From NCBI GenBank assembly GCA_000697355.1, contig JNEN01000829.1:1-64000 (forward strand): a stretch of 64,000 nt of DNA, in the 5' to 3' direction. Positions within the stretch are counted from its first letter, which is position 1; every line of letters starts with the position of its first letter. Both the position numbers and the translations under genes were made by a program. Of this stretch, positions 12,243 to 24,567 are shown piece after piece. The notes under the pieces were generated by a model. That model worked only from the letters and a program-made list of their open reading frames with translations, was not told the DNA's origin and searched no databases. Source of the DNA: Syncephalastrum monosporum B8922. Its lineage: Eukaryota > Mucoromycota > Mucoromycetes > Mucorales > Syncephalastraceae.

Positions 12243-12429
12243 GGGTGTCCTGTCTATACGGGCGGACTCGCTTGTCACACCTGTACGCACTCCCAACAAT
12301 GAGATGTTGTCCGTCATTTATAGGGCTCAAAGTAGAGAAATTAGAAGGAAAACTTTGCTTTATTTATACGGCAACCTACGACAACCCCAAAATACAGTAT
12401 GCTCCATTTTTTACCTTACATACATAACT

Positions 12430-13741
12430 CTACTTCTTGGTAAGCACAGCACGGTAGCGCAGCTTGTTTGCTTCGCTCTCCTCGACTGCCTTTTCGAGTC
12501 CTTCCACCGTCTATTTTGGATCGACAGATGATGATGAGACTTCTCTCTACAACACTCACGATTTCGACTTACAAAAGGGAAATCAACAACGGCCGGCTTA
12601 ACCTGATGGCGTGCGGCAAATTCAAGCATAAGCTCAACCATGTATCTGCCACCGAGAATGGAGCCCTTGAAGACACGCTGGCTTTGCAGAAAAGGGATGA
12701 TTTGTTTGATCTCGATGGGACCGTTGGGAAGTCCGATCAAGAAAAAGGATCCGTTTCTGATATCGTGTATATGTTGAGCTCGCCTGGCCATATCCAAGGA
12801 AATAAATGAACTTACCGATCCAGGAGGTCCAGATAGCTGTCCCAGGGTAGATCGACGCTCACGGTGTCAAGGATCAAGTCAAACTTGCGGCCTTTATACT
12901 CTGTCTTCTCAAAATCCTTAGAGCTCAAGAACTCGTGGGCGCCAAACTTCAGGCACTCGTCTTTTTTGTTCTGCACGGAGAAGGTAAGAGATATGGTTTC
13001 GTAGAAAGCAATAACTTACGGGACTATGGGAGATGGCAGTGACATGAAAGCCCCATGCACGTGCGAACTGAAGAGCCAAGTGGCCCAATCCACCAATACC
13101 AACGACCGCGACGTGAGCAGTGGGCGGTAATTGGGCCTGATACAACGCAGTAAAGACAGTGAGACCGGCGCACATGAGAGGCGCGGCTTCTTTGGCGGAG
13201 AGGCCTTCGGGCACGGCATACACAAAGCTGCATAATGCAAAATTAAAGAATTAGCGAATGTGTGTTTGTGTGTTGTCGTGTCACATGTACCGAGACTTGC
13301 AAACAACACCCTCGGCGAAACCATTGTTTCCACCATCGGGGAACATGACACGCTTTTCACACATTACGTCCTGACCAGAGATACACTGACGGCAATCGAG
13401 ACAGGCATCGCGCAAGTATGAGAAGCTTCAAGTTAAGCAATATTTCGTCAGACAAAAGAAGAACTGTTGACAATATGTCATGCCACAAACACGTACCCGA
13501 CAAGATCACCGACTTTGAATTTTGTAACACCTTTGCCAAGCTCCTTCACACGTCCAATGGGCTCGTGACCGAGGACGCTGCCGGGCTGCTGGCTATAGAT
13601 AATGTCGGTGTGGCAGACGCCACATGCTTCCATTTCAATATAAACCTCGTCATCCTTGAGAGGCGGTGCGTCGTAAGTGGTTTCTTGGAATTTGCCAGGC
13701 TTGTCGGTAGACGCAAAAGCTTTGATTTTGTACCCTCCCAT
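12430..13741 (-). CDS. Zinc-dependent alcohol dehydrogenase, CAD/Adh6-like (335 aa)
   Basis: Exons 13497-13741, 13291-13425, 13020-13227, 12816-12970, 12573-12756, 12430-12510, all in phase. Catalytic zinc site: GVCHTDI and GHEPIGRV. Structural zinc site: CLDCRQCISGQDVMC (C-x2-C-x2-C-x7-C). Rossmann loop GIGGLGHLALQ. This is the cinnamyl-alcohol dehydrogenase branch of the medium-chain dehydrogenases, cytosolic and usually NADP(H)-dependent, reducing aldehydes (aromatic or branched) to alcohols. Exact substrate cannot be read from sequence. It is divergent from a P450 across 810 bp, so co-regulation in a catabolic or detoxification role is possible. Confidence 0.93.
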
Positions 13742-14551
13742 GGCGTTAATATAATATAAAATTACAAAGAAAAGAGTATGTACGCGATTGTATTTATACT
13801 CTTTTACATCATATTTTATGGCTGGACGCGCTCTGTGAATTTGATGATGTGTTTGGCATGGGCTTTGTGGATTTGTAATCTAGCAACAAGGGACTTGCGA
13901 TTTGTAATCGGAAGCATAGACGTTGCGGACTTCATGCGCGCGTAAGGCTCAGATCATGTACAGGAAGGAAAACCCTTGCGCGATCGAGTGTCCATTTTTA
14001 GTTAAAGTCTCTGAGCGTATGTCAAAATGATGACGATGTAACGCAGTAAAGATCATAATACAATAAACATGTATGGACTCACCGATTAGTTGGTGGCGTA
14101 TCTTTTTGAAATAATGGCAGCAAAAATGGAAGTTATATGACGCGTACACATGTATACTCACACCTAAAAGAGAGAATCAAACGTTATTTCTTGCGCTGAC
14201 TGTGCGTCGATGAGTAATAAAGTACTTCTGTATTATGCTCATAGATCTGGAGAAGCAATCGCCTTCGATTATCGGTCTTTCAGGCCATTTCGTGTCCTTT
14301 TCCATATTGCTTTTAACAGCAATCGACATAACCATTGTGGACGTTCTAAAGCCTTGTAAATGCTTTTGCTGTCCTTTTTGGTGGAACGCAACAGATCATT
14401 CAATAGACGTTCTGTTTCGCAATGCACTTCACAGGTCACCTGACCGCGTATTTCTGTGCGGGCATTAAAAATCTCTTTTCCTCAGCCCCACAAGGTTGGG
14501 CGCAGAAAGTGATACTTGCCCCTTTTCCCAACTTTTTCACTGTAACTTCGA
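13742..14551. other. Divergent promoter region, alcohol dehydrogenase / P450
   Basis: 810 bp between two divergently transcribed oxidoreductase genes. Short frames inside show no family resemblance. It must hold both promoters; no confident motif was identified. Confidence 0.45.
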
Positions 14552-16616
14552 ATGCTTTTAGAGCTTTTAAAAAATCTGACGAGACAAAGCAAAAGTAAAA
14601 CCGTCGTATCAGTGACTGGAGCTGTTCTGGTGATACTGTATGCGCTCTATGACAAAGTGGTGCGGCCTCCTCGCTCGCTGCGTCATTTGCCTACCGTGCC
14701 TTTCTGGGCCTTTTTCCGCGCATTTGTTGGACAAGAGCATCGGTCCGTGATGGCGCAGAAATTGACGCTACCAGCAGCTGCTCTTTCTCCTCAAGGACTC
14801 TATACAGTGAGTATCTCTCAGAGGATGGTCTTGGGTATATTGGGCATATTTTTAACCTCCTTTGGCGCGGGGTCGAATCCAGCGTTGCGACCAGAGTGGT
14901 TGGACCGTTCACGTGGCCGGTCCCCAGGCAGCCAAGCGGATTCTGTTTTCCAAAGGTGACACGGAGGAACGCATGTATCCTCGTCGGTCTCTTCTAATAT
15001 ATCATTGCAGATTTCCCGAAGGAAGATATGGTTGGCAAGCGCAAGGGTATGCTTCACGGTGAATTCTTTGTGGGCCCCAATATCTTGTTTCTGACTGGCG
15101 ATGACTATAAGCGACATCGTCGAGTAAGTCAGAGGGAAAAAAAGGAAAATACTGAGAGAATAGCACAGTTCATAAAAGATAGATTGCAAATCTTGCATTC
15201 AGTGGGTCCATGCCTCTCGAACTGTTTGGCCAGATGACGCGCAAGATGTTTGATTTGATCAATGTCAACGGCAAGACCGAAATATATAACCTCGCCAATA
15301 GGATGACACTGGATATCATTGGCAAGATAGCGTTTGGTACGAATTGACGATACGAAGGCGAATAATAGGGGACTGACGGGTCTATTCATATGTGCAGGAT
15401 TCGACTTCCATGCGTTAGAGGAGAACAGCAGCCCGTTTGTCGACAAGTACTACTCAGTCATGGACAGTGTGACAGAACAGCCCGTATTTTTCTTGATGCC
15501 TTTTCTGGAGCGCAAGTTCCTTTGGATGTTTCCACGCCGGAAACAAGCGCATCAAGATTTGAAAGATCTACTGCTTTTGCTGAACGGGATTATTGAAGAG
15601 AAGCGGAAGCAGGTCAAGGAGCAGGGTGCCTCGACCACGCCAGATAAGGACAAGGATTTGCTCACTCTGATGCTGGAGAGCGAAATGAGTAGCAACAAAG
15701 ATGGTCTTTCGAATGATGAGCTGCGGGTAAGGTTTATCACATATGAAAGGAAGGCATGTACATGAGATACAGACGCGCTGATGGATGAACTTCTCTTGCA
15801 GAGCAACATGTGTGCTTTCTTCTTGGCCGGTCACGATAGTACCGCCGTCTCCATAGCAGCTGTAGTATATTATCTTGCTCTTCATCAGGTATGTGTGCTC
15901 TAGTATTTAGGCGCTGCTTGAAGACCATCGCTCAGTGATTATATGTTCACTGGAACAGGATGTCCAAAGAAAAGCAAGAGAAGAGGCCATTAGTGTCCTT
16001 GGAGACGACGAGAAAGACACGACCCCCACGCTCGAGCAAACAAAGAAGTTCGCTTATATCGACATGATCATCAAAGAGGTAAGATATGAAAGAACACGGA
16101 ATAAGCGTTACGTGGTTAACTTTACTGGTATAGTGCCTTCGCCTTCGTCCACCTGTGCCCATGGGAGTGTCCCGCGTTGCGCAAAAGGATTGTGATATGG
16201 ATGGTGTATTCATCCCGAAAGGCACCCGTTTCCAGCTGGACTACTGGGAGATACAGCATAGCCCGCAAGTATGGAAAGATCCCAAAGCGTTCCGCCCAGA
16301 GCGCTTTGCGCCTGGCGGCGAAGCTGAACAGCAGGATGGTATTGCCTGGCTCCCCTTTAGCGCAGGTCCTCGTGCCTGCCTTGGCCAGAATATGAGCTTG
16401 AACGAGCAACGTGTTGCTTTGCCGATGCTGCGTAAGTGGTGTTTCTATGTTTCTGTTGAGGCAATGAAGCTGACATTGTTTGCAGTAAAACGGTACGAGT
16501 GGCATTTGCCCGAGGACTCGATACACAAGGAAGGACTGATTATAAATGGCGTTGGTACGTCTGTACCAAAGAACAGCATGACGGTGTGCTTTAAGAGACG
16601 AAGTGCCTCAATATAA
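14552..16616 (+). CDS. Cytochrome P450 monooxygenase (519 aa)
   Basis: Exons 14552-14806, 14883-14955, 15011-15123, 15183-15336, 15398-15726, 15802-15888, 15959-16078, 16134-16431, 16486-16616. N-terminal membrane anchor at about residues 18-36 followed by Pro/Arg-rich hinge (VVRPPRSLRHLP) indicates an ER microsomal enzyme. I-helix oxygen-binding groove is AGHDST; the K-helix ExxR is ECLRLRPP, restored only when exon 8 is joined at 16134; the heme loop is FSAGPRACLGQ with the axial cysteine. Length is normal. The substrate is unknown. The heme loop and I-helix resemble CYP4/CYP5-like fungal fatty-acid or xenobiotic P450s, which is a weak inference. Confidence 0.95.
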
Positions 16617-16999
16617 CTAGCCTAGATGCTTTCGAGTCTGTAATATAATACCTACAAAATAATGGGTGGTTTGATGCTGGGTGGCGCGTGCATTAAATTA
16701 ACAGGTCTGACGTTCTTTAAGGCATCTCATTGGTGGAGTATGGGTTTTCTAGGTAGCAATATACCTCAGAAAAAAAAAAGGGAAGGTGCAAGCCAAAGTA
16801 GAGTAATGTTAGTAAGATTGACATCTATGTCATTTAGTGAGTACGTACGAATGCATACAAAAAGCTACGATAGTGCACGATACCAAAGTCGGGTGGAATG
16901 AGTTACACAAACCAGGCATCGGACCTTTCAAATGAAGTGAGGCTCCCTGCGGAACACGTTGCACAGCATTCTTTCTTTCGCCTTTCCTACTGCAACGCA
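16617..16999. other. P450 3' end and SEC18 upstream region
   Basis: 383 bp between tandem genes. It includes an ATG at 16898 that is in frame with the SEC18 start at 17000 and would add 34 residues with no counterpart in NSF proteins. I regard it as leader. Confidence 0.4.
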
Positions 17000-19750
17000 A
17001 TGGACCGTGGAGGATACGCTCGAGGCGCCACGCCTGAATTCAACATGAACGTTGTCAAGATTGCAACGGACGAGTTAGCCTTGACGAACTACGTCTGCAT
17101 CGCCCCGGGCCAGCTCGATCCTGCGCGTGACAAGTACCTTATTCTTGACGATGAATACGTGTTCACGGCCAGGTAAACCACAAGCCGACACCTTTCGATA
17201 GGTACTGACACCTTGATAGAACGGACCCGAGTATGCAGCACGGACAGCTGGGCACGAACGCAATGCACCGTCGGTGGGCGCAATTCTCGCTTGGACAGAT
17301 GGTGTCCGTCAAGCCCTATGACATTTACGCGGGCGGTGTCGACATTTACCTTTCGACGCTCAAGGTCGAGATTGGCTTCTTGCGCAAGACGTCGATGGTG
17401 TCCGATGAGTTTGATACCGAGAAAATGGCAGTTGAATTCTCGGAGGTGAGACCTTGGACGGATCAGAAGAAAAAGAGAGAGACTTACGCCATGTTTAGAG
17501 ATTCCATGACCAGATATTCACAGTGGGGCAGCTGGTCGTGTTCGAATACCACGGCACCAACTTTGCCTGCACAATTTCCGATGTGGAGGTCGTTGAACTT
17601 GATACCCTGAAGCGCACCGCCAAGGGCGAGGCGCCCGGTCTGCACGACCACGACACGTCGCATGCCAAGCGTGGTAAGCTCATGCACCAGACCTCCATCG
17701 AGTTTGTCAAATCGAGTGGCTCGACCATGCGCCTCAAGGGTGCCAAGAAATCGTAAGAACAATGCAAAGTACTCAATATGGCGTTCTGGGTTGCTGAACA
17801 TATTTGGTCTAGGTCCAAAGCCAAGGCGATCATTCGCGCCGACTTTAACTTTGAAGATCTGGGTGTCGGTGGTCTGGACGACGAGTTCAAGGCCATCTTC
17901 CGACGTGCGTTCGCGTCGCGCATTTTCCCTCCTTCGGTCGTCGAAAAGTTTGGCGTGCAGCACGTCAAAGGTCTCTTGTTGTACGGTCCTCCTGGTACGG
18001 GTAAGACCCTCATGGCCCGGCAAATCGGCAAGATGCTGAACGCGATCGAGCCCAAAATTGTGAGCGGTCCTGAAGTGCTCAGCAAGTTTGTCGGTCAGAG
18101 TGAAGAGAACGTCCGCAAGCTGTTTGCGGATGCTGAGGCCGAGTTCAAGGCCAAGGGCGAAGACTCGAACTTGCACATTATCATCTTTGATGAGTTGGAT
18201 GCCGTCTGCAAGCAACGTGGTGCACGCGGCGACAGCACCGGCGTAGGTGATTCGGTCGTCAACCAGCTTCTGGCGAAGGTAATGGAACTGATAACACAGC
18301 TGTCAAGCGTACTTACACGGTGTGATTAGATGGATGGCGTTGAGCAACTCAACAATATCCTTATCATCGGTATGACGAACCGAAAGGATATGATCGATGA
18401 TGCCTTGCTGCGTCCTGGTATGTTGGAGGAAACACGCGATATTGACGCGAGACAATAATGCTGATGACAACGTAGGTCGTTTCGAGGTGCATATGGAAGT
18501 GGGTCTGCCCGATGAGGGTGGTCGTCTCCAGATTCTCAAGATTCACACCAAGACAGTAAGCTAGCATATGCATCCACCTAGTGGAGTAACTTATTTGTTT
18601 CTTTCTTTCTTCAGATTCGAGAGAACAACAGCTTAGACACGGACGTGTCTCTGGAGGAGTTGGCGGAGTTGACCAAGAACTACAGCGGTGCCGAAATTGC
18701 AGGTGTGATCCGTGCTGCCACGTCGTACGCGTTCGCTGGACATATCAAGGTCGGCACTGCGGCGGAAGTGACGAATACCGAGGATATGAAGGTCAGCCGC
18801 GACCACTTCTTGGCTGCTCTAGATGAAGTGCCACCCGCCTTTGGTGTCTCGGAGCAAGAGCTTCAAAACTGCCTCAAGAGTGGCATCATCCCCTTCTCGC
18901 CTCACATCGAAGATATCCTTTCGGATGGCAAGCTGTATGTCGAACAGGTCAAGAACTTTGAAGCGACGCCCATCGTCAGTGTCCTCTTGCATGGCTCGAC
19001 GGGTAGCGGTAAAACCGCGCTGGCGGCCAGTATCGCGATGGAGAGTGAATTCCCCTTTATCAAGCTCATCTCGCCCGAGAACCTGGCTGGTATGACCGAG
19101 ACGGCCAAGATTGCTGAAATTACCAAGGTAAGTACGAATAATAACTATCAAGGCACAGGGCTAAGTAAATGTATGCACAGGTCTTTAGCGATGCGCACAA
19201 GTCCCCACGAAGTGTGATCGTGCTGGATGATATCCTGGGTCTTTTGGACTGGAACCCGATCGGTCCTCGCTTCTCGAACAATGTGGTCCAGACAATCCGA
19301 TTCTCAATCAAGAAGGAACCGCCAAAGGTAGGAACTGCACTTTACATTTTTCCTCGGTCTCATTTGCTTTCCTATCTCATTTTTTATAGGGCCGTCGCCT
19401 TTTGGTGCTTGCCACAGCCAAGGACCGTCGCGTGCTGGAACAGCTGGATTTGTATGATGACTTTAGTTTCACAAAGTACGTCCCGACTGTGACGTCCTTG
19501 GAGAGCGTGGACATTGTTCTCAAGGTAAAAATGGGACAAGGATTGTAAGCGATAGTAGCTGACACGGTCGACACAGGAAACGGGCCACTTCTCCGACGCA
19601 GACCGGCAACGGGTGATTGGGTTCCTGAGGGAAGGCAGCATGGACGAGAAGCTGTCCGTGGGCGTCAAGACACTGATCAAATACATTGGCATGGCCAGCC
19701 AAGAGACGGACAAGGTCGAGAAGTTTGTCCACCAGCTCATGAGCATGTAG
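17000..19750 (+). CDS. SEC18: SEC18/NSF, SNARE-disassembly AAA+ ATPase (751 aa)
   Basis: Exons 17000-17172, 17220-17445, 17499-17752, 17813-18278, 18330-18417, 18476-18555, 18615-19127, 19181-19327, 19390-19524, 19577-19750. N-domain opens with [12 protein letters not shown], as in NSF. D1 ATPase: Walker A GPPGTGKT, Walker [11 protein letters not shown], sensor/arginine region [22 protein letters not shown]. D2: Walker A GSTGSGKT, followed by [13 protein letters not shown], i.e. DD instead of DE, as in known NSF D2, which mainly drives hexamerisation. The enzyme, with alpha-SNAP, uses ATP to take apart SNARE complexes after membrane fusion in the cytosol. Length matches animal NSF (744 aa). 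Start chosen at the ATG nearest the conserved N-domain; 16898 is an in-frame alternative. Confidence 0.96.
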
Positions 19751-19920
19751 AGTTATATCTGCTTCTGTAATAAATACGTTTTTCGATTTCTTACCGTGAT
19801 CTGAACTGAAATCATGCTTTGTTTCGGGGTTGAAAGGAAGACAAAAGGGAATAGAAAAAAAAAAAAAAAAAAAAGAACGAAAAAAAAAGGGCGTTCAACT
19901 CAAACGTTTCGATCGATCTC

Positions 19921-22351
19921 ATGGATTCTGAAGGCACTCGACCCAAGTGCCCGCGTGGCCTGCTTACCACCGACTATTATGACAACATCGAAACATTCAT
20001 CAGTGCTGCCTACGAAACTGGACACGACTTCCTTGCCACGCCCATCGTGCATCCCAAGTACGGCGATCGCGTGAACAAATACACAGGCAAAAAGTTACAA
20101 GAGTGGCGCGCTCATCCCGTCTACGATCGCGACGATCTCATTCTTAAAAAAGCGCGTACGTTCTCTATCTTCTATCAGCAACACAGCGTGTTCTAAAGAG
20201 ATGTTTTTTTTTCTTTTGGCAGAGTCGCAGGAAGTGACACTTGGTTTGCTGTCAAAGTGGCTCAAGTTGGACGACAAGGACACCGACCTACGACTCAACT
20301 CTGAGATCGCGTTGCGCCAAGAAATTCAGTGGGCGTGCCATTTGGGTCTGTTTGCTGTGGCCACACCGTGTCTGCCCAGCAAAGGACCGGTCGCCAACTT
20401 GGCTCGTGTCCTGAATCATGCTGTCTCGGGCATGTCTGTCACTCAGGTAACAAGACATAATCTATATATATTCAGCTGAATGCTTGAAGGGGTTGACACG
20501 CAATATATGTGGGTAGATGCTTGTCCATGTCAAAGTGGCTGATATAAATGATCTGGAGAGCAACCGCACCTGGAAGCAGTGGAACAGGCTGCGTAACCTT
20601 ACTGAACATAATCCGAAGATCGGGATCAGTAAGTTTTGACTATCAGGTTTCATTTCGCTCGCACTTACACCATACCTAACAGTTCTGGAGCTGACGTTCA
20701 ACCTGCCTAAAAAGGACATGCTTCTGGACATGTGGCTCGCGGAACCTGTCAAGGCCATCATTGTCCCTGCAGAAATCTTTGTCAGCAATCCCAAGGGGTA
20801 TCCTGTCCTGAAGAAGGCCCACCAGGGTTTCATCAAAAAGCTCATGGAAAAGGTATGTTATTTCCAATCACAGTCTGGATTTGCGTGCTTACACTGTACA
20901 GACCACACCTTACATCGCTTTGACGATCCCTCCAACCCAACTTCACCCCATGGCCACACCCAACTCGTACAGTGAATATATCAACTTCTTGAACAACCAC
21001 CTGACCAAAATGGACCCGGTCGAGCAATTTGCTTTTGGTTACCAAGACTTTCTGCAGAACCCCTTACAACCGCTCATGGACAACTTGGATAACTCCATGT
21101 ATGCGACTTTTGAGAGCGATCCGATCAAGTACCAAGAGTATGAGAACGTAAGTGACAAGCCGAATGGATACAGTGGTTTTGGCTTACCCTCGTATCATTA
21201 CAGGCTGTCTATCGTGCATTACTTGACCGCGTCAAGGACGGATCTGACTACGAATCGTAAGTAACAACCTCCAAAACAAGAACCAGCATTGTATTGATAT
21301 TGGACCAGAGTGGTTATGGTTGTTGGTGCGGGTAGAGGACCATTGGTCAATTGCTGCCTTCGAGCTGCGGACAGGGCCGATCGTAAAATTCACGTCTATG
21401 CGGTGGAAAAGAACCCGAACGCCTATGTCACGTAAGTGGATTGAGTTTGACAAAGGCTACTACTGACAGAGACCTGCAGACTACAGAATGCAAAGGCGGA
21501 AACGTGGCATGACCAAGTGACATTGGTTTTTGCTGATATGCGAAAATGGAAGCCCGAGCGTCAGGTAAATGATGGGAAACCGATGGACGCAGTTAGTCTC
21601 TAACTGTAGTAATAGTGTGACATCCTGGTGAGCGAGCTTCTCGGGTCATTCGGCGACAATGAGCTTTCACCTGAATGCTTGGATGGTGCCCAGAAATTTT
21701 TGAAGCGTAAGTAGCAAAAAGCCCAATAGCTCCACTTGCCTTGTACTCATTCGTTTATCATCTTCTTATCAACACATTTACACAGCGGATGGCATCTCTA
21801 TCCCATGCTCATACACGGCCTATGTCTCACCGTTGGCCTCCTCCAAGCTTTACAATGAAGTAGCCTCGTACAAGGATCTGACGCACTTTGAGACGCCTTA
21901 CGTTGTGATGTTTCAAAAGACGTGCGAGCTCGCACCATCAAAACCGGTCTGGACCTTTGAACATCCGAACCCAGAAGTAGACGGTGAACCCACCGACAAC
22001 CTGCATAACGTCCGCTTTGCTTCTGTCGAGTTTGAGACTGGCCCACAGGACATGATTATGCACGGCATTGCCGGCTACTTTGAAGCCCAACTCTACAAAG
22101 ACGTCATGATTTCCATCCACCCGGAGACCCATTCGCCCGGTATGTTTAGCTGGTTCCCCATATTTTTCCCCATCAGGACTCCCCTTCAGGTACCAGCCTG
22201 TTCCTTCGTGTCGATCCAGTTCTGGAGAGCGACAGATGAGAAGAAGGTCTGGTACGAGTGGAGCGTAACGGTGGAAGGCGAGATGGGCGAGGTGATGACA
22301 GAGACGCCCATTCATAATGTGGGTGGACGTTCCTACTGGGTGGGCCTGTAG
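19921..22351 (+). CDS. PRMT5: PRMT5/Skb1 type II protein arginine methyltransferase (634 aa)
   Basis: Exons 19921-20155, 20223-20446, 20517-20628, 20683-20852, 20902-21147, 21204-21256, 21309-21431, 21480-21564, 21616-21706, 21786-22351. N-terminal TIM-barrel segment ([19 protein letters not shown]) precedes the SAM-binding fold: [13 protein letters not shown] motif [10 protein letters not shown], and the double-E loop [15 protein letters not shown]. The C-terminal beta-barrel ends [12 protein letters not shown]. It uses SAM to form symmetric dimethylarginine on histones and Sm proteins; yeast relatives (Hsl7, Skb1) act in cell-cycle and morphogenesis control. Length matches human PRMT5 (637 aa). 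It is in tandem after SEC18, 170 bp downstream. Confidence 0.96.
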
Positions 22352-22577
22352 TATTGGAAAAGTGTATTTTTTTTTTTCTCGTTTCGTATTCAATGTACTC
22401 ATACTCTCACTCAAAGCATTTGGTCACTCTAAATGACATGTGGTTTGCTTTTTGTGCTTTTTTACTCGCATTATGAGAGGAGATAAGGGAGTGTAGTTGG
22501 GTATAACGTAGGTGTCTGTATGTACATGCTGCTTGGTTGATAAGTGCGGGGTATAATCATATGTTTACACAGGTTAT

Positions 22578-23233
22578 CTACAGGATAGTCGTAATTGTAG
22601 AATAGCTGCCCACCATTACGACAAGTATCTGGATGAGGGCCCACAAGAAGGGGATCCAGGTCGACATAACAAAGAAGCCGGCGTTGTAAACCAAGGCTAG
22701 TGCAACACCTATCCAATGAATCAAACGGATCAGCAGCTTGACCTTCTTTCTATACAGTGTCATATATTATTATTACCCATAATGCTACCGATCAGAAAGG
22801 AGGCAAGGGTTCCGGCGACAACGAAAATGATGGGTATGATGATCAGTGTATACCAGCGCAAGGTGCGTGCTTTGGCAAACATCAGAAAGGCCCATAATCC
22901 TGATCAAAGTCGGTCAGGGTGGGTAAGAGAAGGACGGAGACGTGTGTGTATTTACCTGCGGGCAAGTAGACGACGAGGGCAAAAATAACAGACCAGATGG
23001 CGGTGAATTGCCAGATATCTGGTGACCACACCGGGTCCCCGCGTTGGTGTGTGTGAGATACGACATAGAATATCGATTCCTTTCCTTTTCTCACCTCGCA
23101 AGTAATATAGGGAATGGGGTACGTCAGCAATGAGGTTGACAGGAGAGAAATCGGCACCAAAAGGCCAATACAATGCAGGCCAGGGAGGGGCGCCCGTATA
23201 CCCATAAGGCAGTCTGAAATTGGACGTCGACAT
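22578..23233 (-). CDS. TMEM170-family membrane protein (151 aa)
   Basis: Exons 23095-23233, 22956-23018, 22777-22899, 22578-22708, in phase. N-terminal hydrophilic stretch with WPALYWPFG, then four hydrophobic segments: IWQFTAIWSVIFALVVYLP (about residues 49-67), a short GLWAFLMF stretch continuing it, YTLIIIPIIFVVAGTLASFL, and a C-terminal VALALVYNAGFFVMSTWI region. The order and spacing match TMEM170 proteins, which shape ER membrane in animals; the fungal role is not established. It converges with PRMT5 and is divergent from the next gene, 200 bp between starts. Confidence 0.75.
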
Positions 23234-23434
23234 GAGAGGAGAATGCAAAGACCGGAAAAAGGGCAGGCAAGACCCAAAGAAAAAAAAGCACTGACGAGAC
23301 CGCATGATAAAAATTTGGTAGGTTGTTATGGTGACACACAAAGGTGAAACGAGCAGGAAATGGCCGCATCCCTTGCGAGACACACGACAGCCTCTTTTTT
23401 TTCTTTTCTTCCTTTCCTCGTCTAAATTCTTGTC

Positions 23435-24567
23435 ATGGCTAATCTTGACATCAAGCTCAAACTTGCCAATACCGTCGCAACCATCCTGCTCATTGCCTCG
23501 CAAGGCTTCAGTTTCTCGAGCTGGTAAACCCTTCACTTGACTGCTGCTTCGAGTACGACCGTTTTCTTTCTCTCGCTCACACACACACACTTGTCTCCAT
23601 AAAGGTTTATCGACCATCAATATGGTTTTCAAGGTCGCGATTTTATCATCATCTTGGTGGGCATTCTGCACCTTTTGCTCGTTGGCTTGACCATCTTCCA
23701 ATGGCTTCCGAGTGCACCCAAGGGTAATTATTCGTGAGAAACTGTCTGGTCTGTCTGAAACCCACTACTGATGTCACTTTTATGCAGATTTCTTTGAGGC
23801 ATTGAACTACTGGTACCTCCTCATTGCGGCTCTCAACAGTGCTGTGGCGCTTCTCTGGGTAAGAAAACAAGGCGTATCTTTATAAGCACTGATCTCATGC
23901 ATAAAAAAAAAGTTCTTCCACCTTGACATTTTCGCATTCGTCGGGTTGCTCTGGCAGATGGCCACCTTGTTCTTTGTCTACCACCGTCTTCGCGACTACC
24001 CTCCGCGTAACGGCGTCGACATGGCTTTCCTCAACGCGCCATTCTCAATCTACACTTCCTACACCTTCTTCATGGCCGTCTGGCAGATCTTCCAGTTTAG
24101 CGACAGGACGAAGCACCATCCCGCGGTATGGATTTCTTTCTTGCTCCTGATTTGAATGGTATACTAATGGATGAACACAGGTGCTGACAGTTATTGTTAT
24201 TGTTATCGGCTTTGTGGCGCTGCACTTGGTCGATTACTCGCATCGTCACGACTGGGTGTTTGCCCTGACAACCGCATGGTAAGAATTAAGGAGAAACAAA
24301 CAACAGAAGCATATGCAAAACGATCTGGGTCGTTCGTTTATTCACCGTTTGCTGACCATGTCATTTGCGTATAGGATTCTGCTGAGTGCTGCCATCTTCT
24401 TGACGGGTACGCCCCACGTCGTGTCGCTCGTTGTGGTGGGTATTCTTGTGAGCGCCGTGGCCCGCACGCTGATTCCTAATTGGTTGGAGCGGATCAACCG
24501 TCGCTTTGGACGCTGGACCAGCCGTTGGGGCGAACGTGCCGAACGTGCTCCTCTCCTTGGACACTAA
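23435..24567 (+). CDS. Multi-pass membrane protein, TspO/MBR-like organisation (260 aa)
   Basis: Exons 23435-23523, 23605-23723, 23788-23858, 23913-24125, 24181-24278, 24375-24567. About seven hydrophobic helices with regularly placed tryptophans (ALLWFFHLDIFAFVGLLWQM; NAPFSIYTSYTFFMAVWQI) and a basic C terminus (RINRRFGRWTSRWGERAER). The pattern, with a proline-serine-isoleucine step before helix 5 and a short charged loop (DYSHRHDW) before helix 6, resembles the tryptophan-rich sensory protein relatives found in bacteria and fungi, but the resemblance is to overall design, not catalytic residues. The acceptor of intron 3 lies in an A-rich rather than pyrimidine-rich tract. Function unknown. 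Confidence 0.75.

Noticed and set aside
16898..16999. In-frame upstream ATG adding 34 residues to SEC18
   Set aside because: NSF proteins have only a few residues before the conserved N-domain, and the added sequence has leader-like composition.
17484..18215. 243-codon frame antisense to SEC18
   Set aside because: It lies entirely opposite conserved SEC18 exons and shows no family signature; codon bias of the sense gene explains it.
22952..23701. 249-codon minus-strand frame over TMEM170 exons
   Set aside because: Only the part around PPWPALYWPFG is real; the rest crosses introns and the start region of the divergent neighbour.
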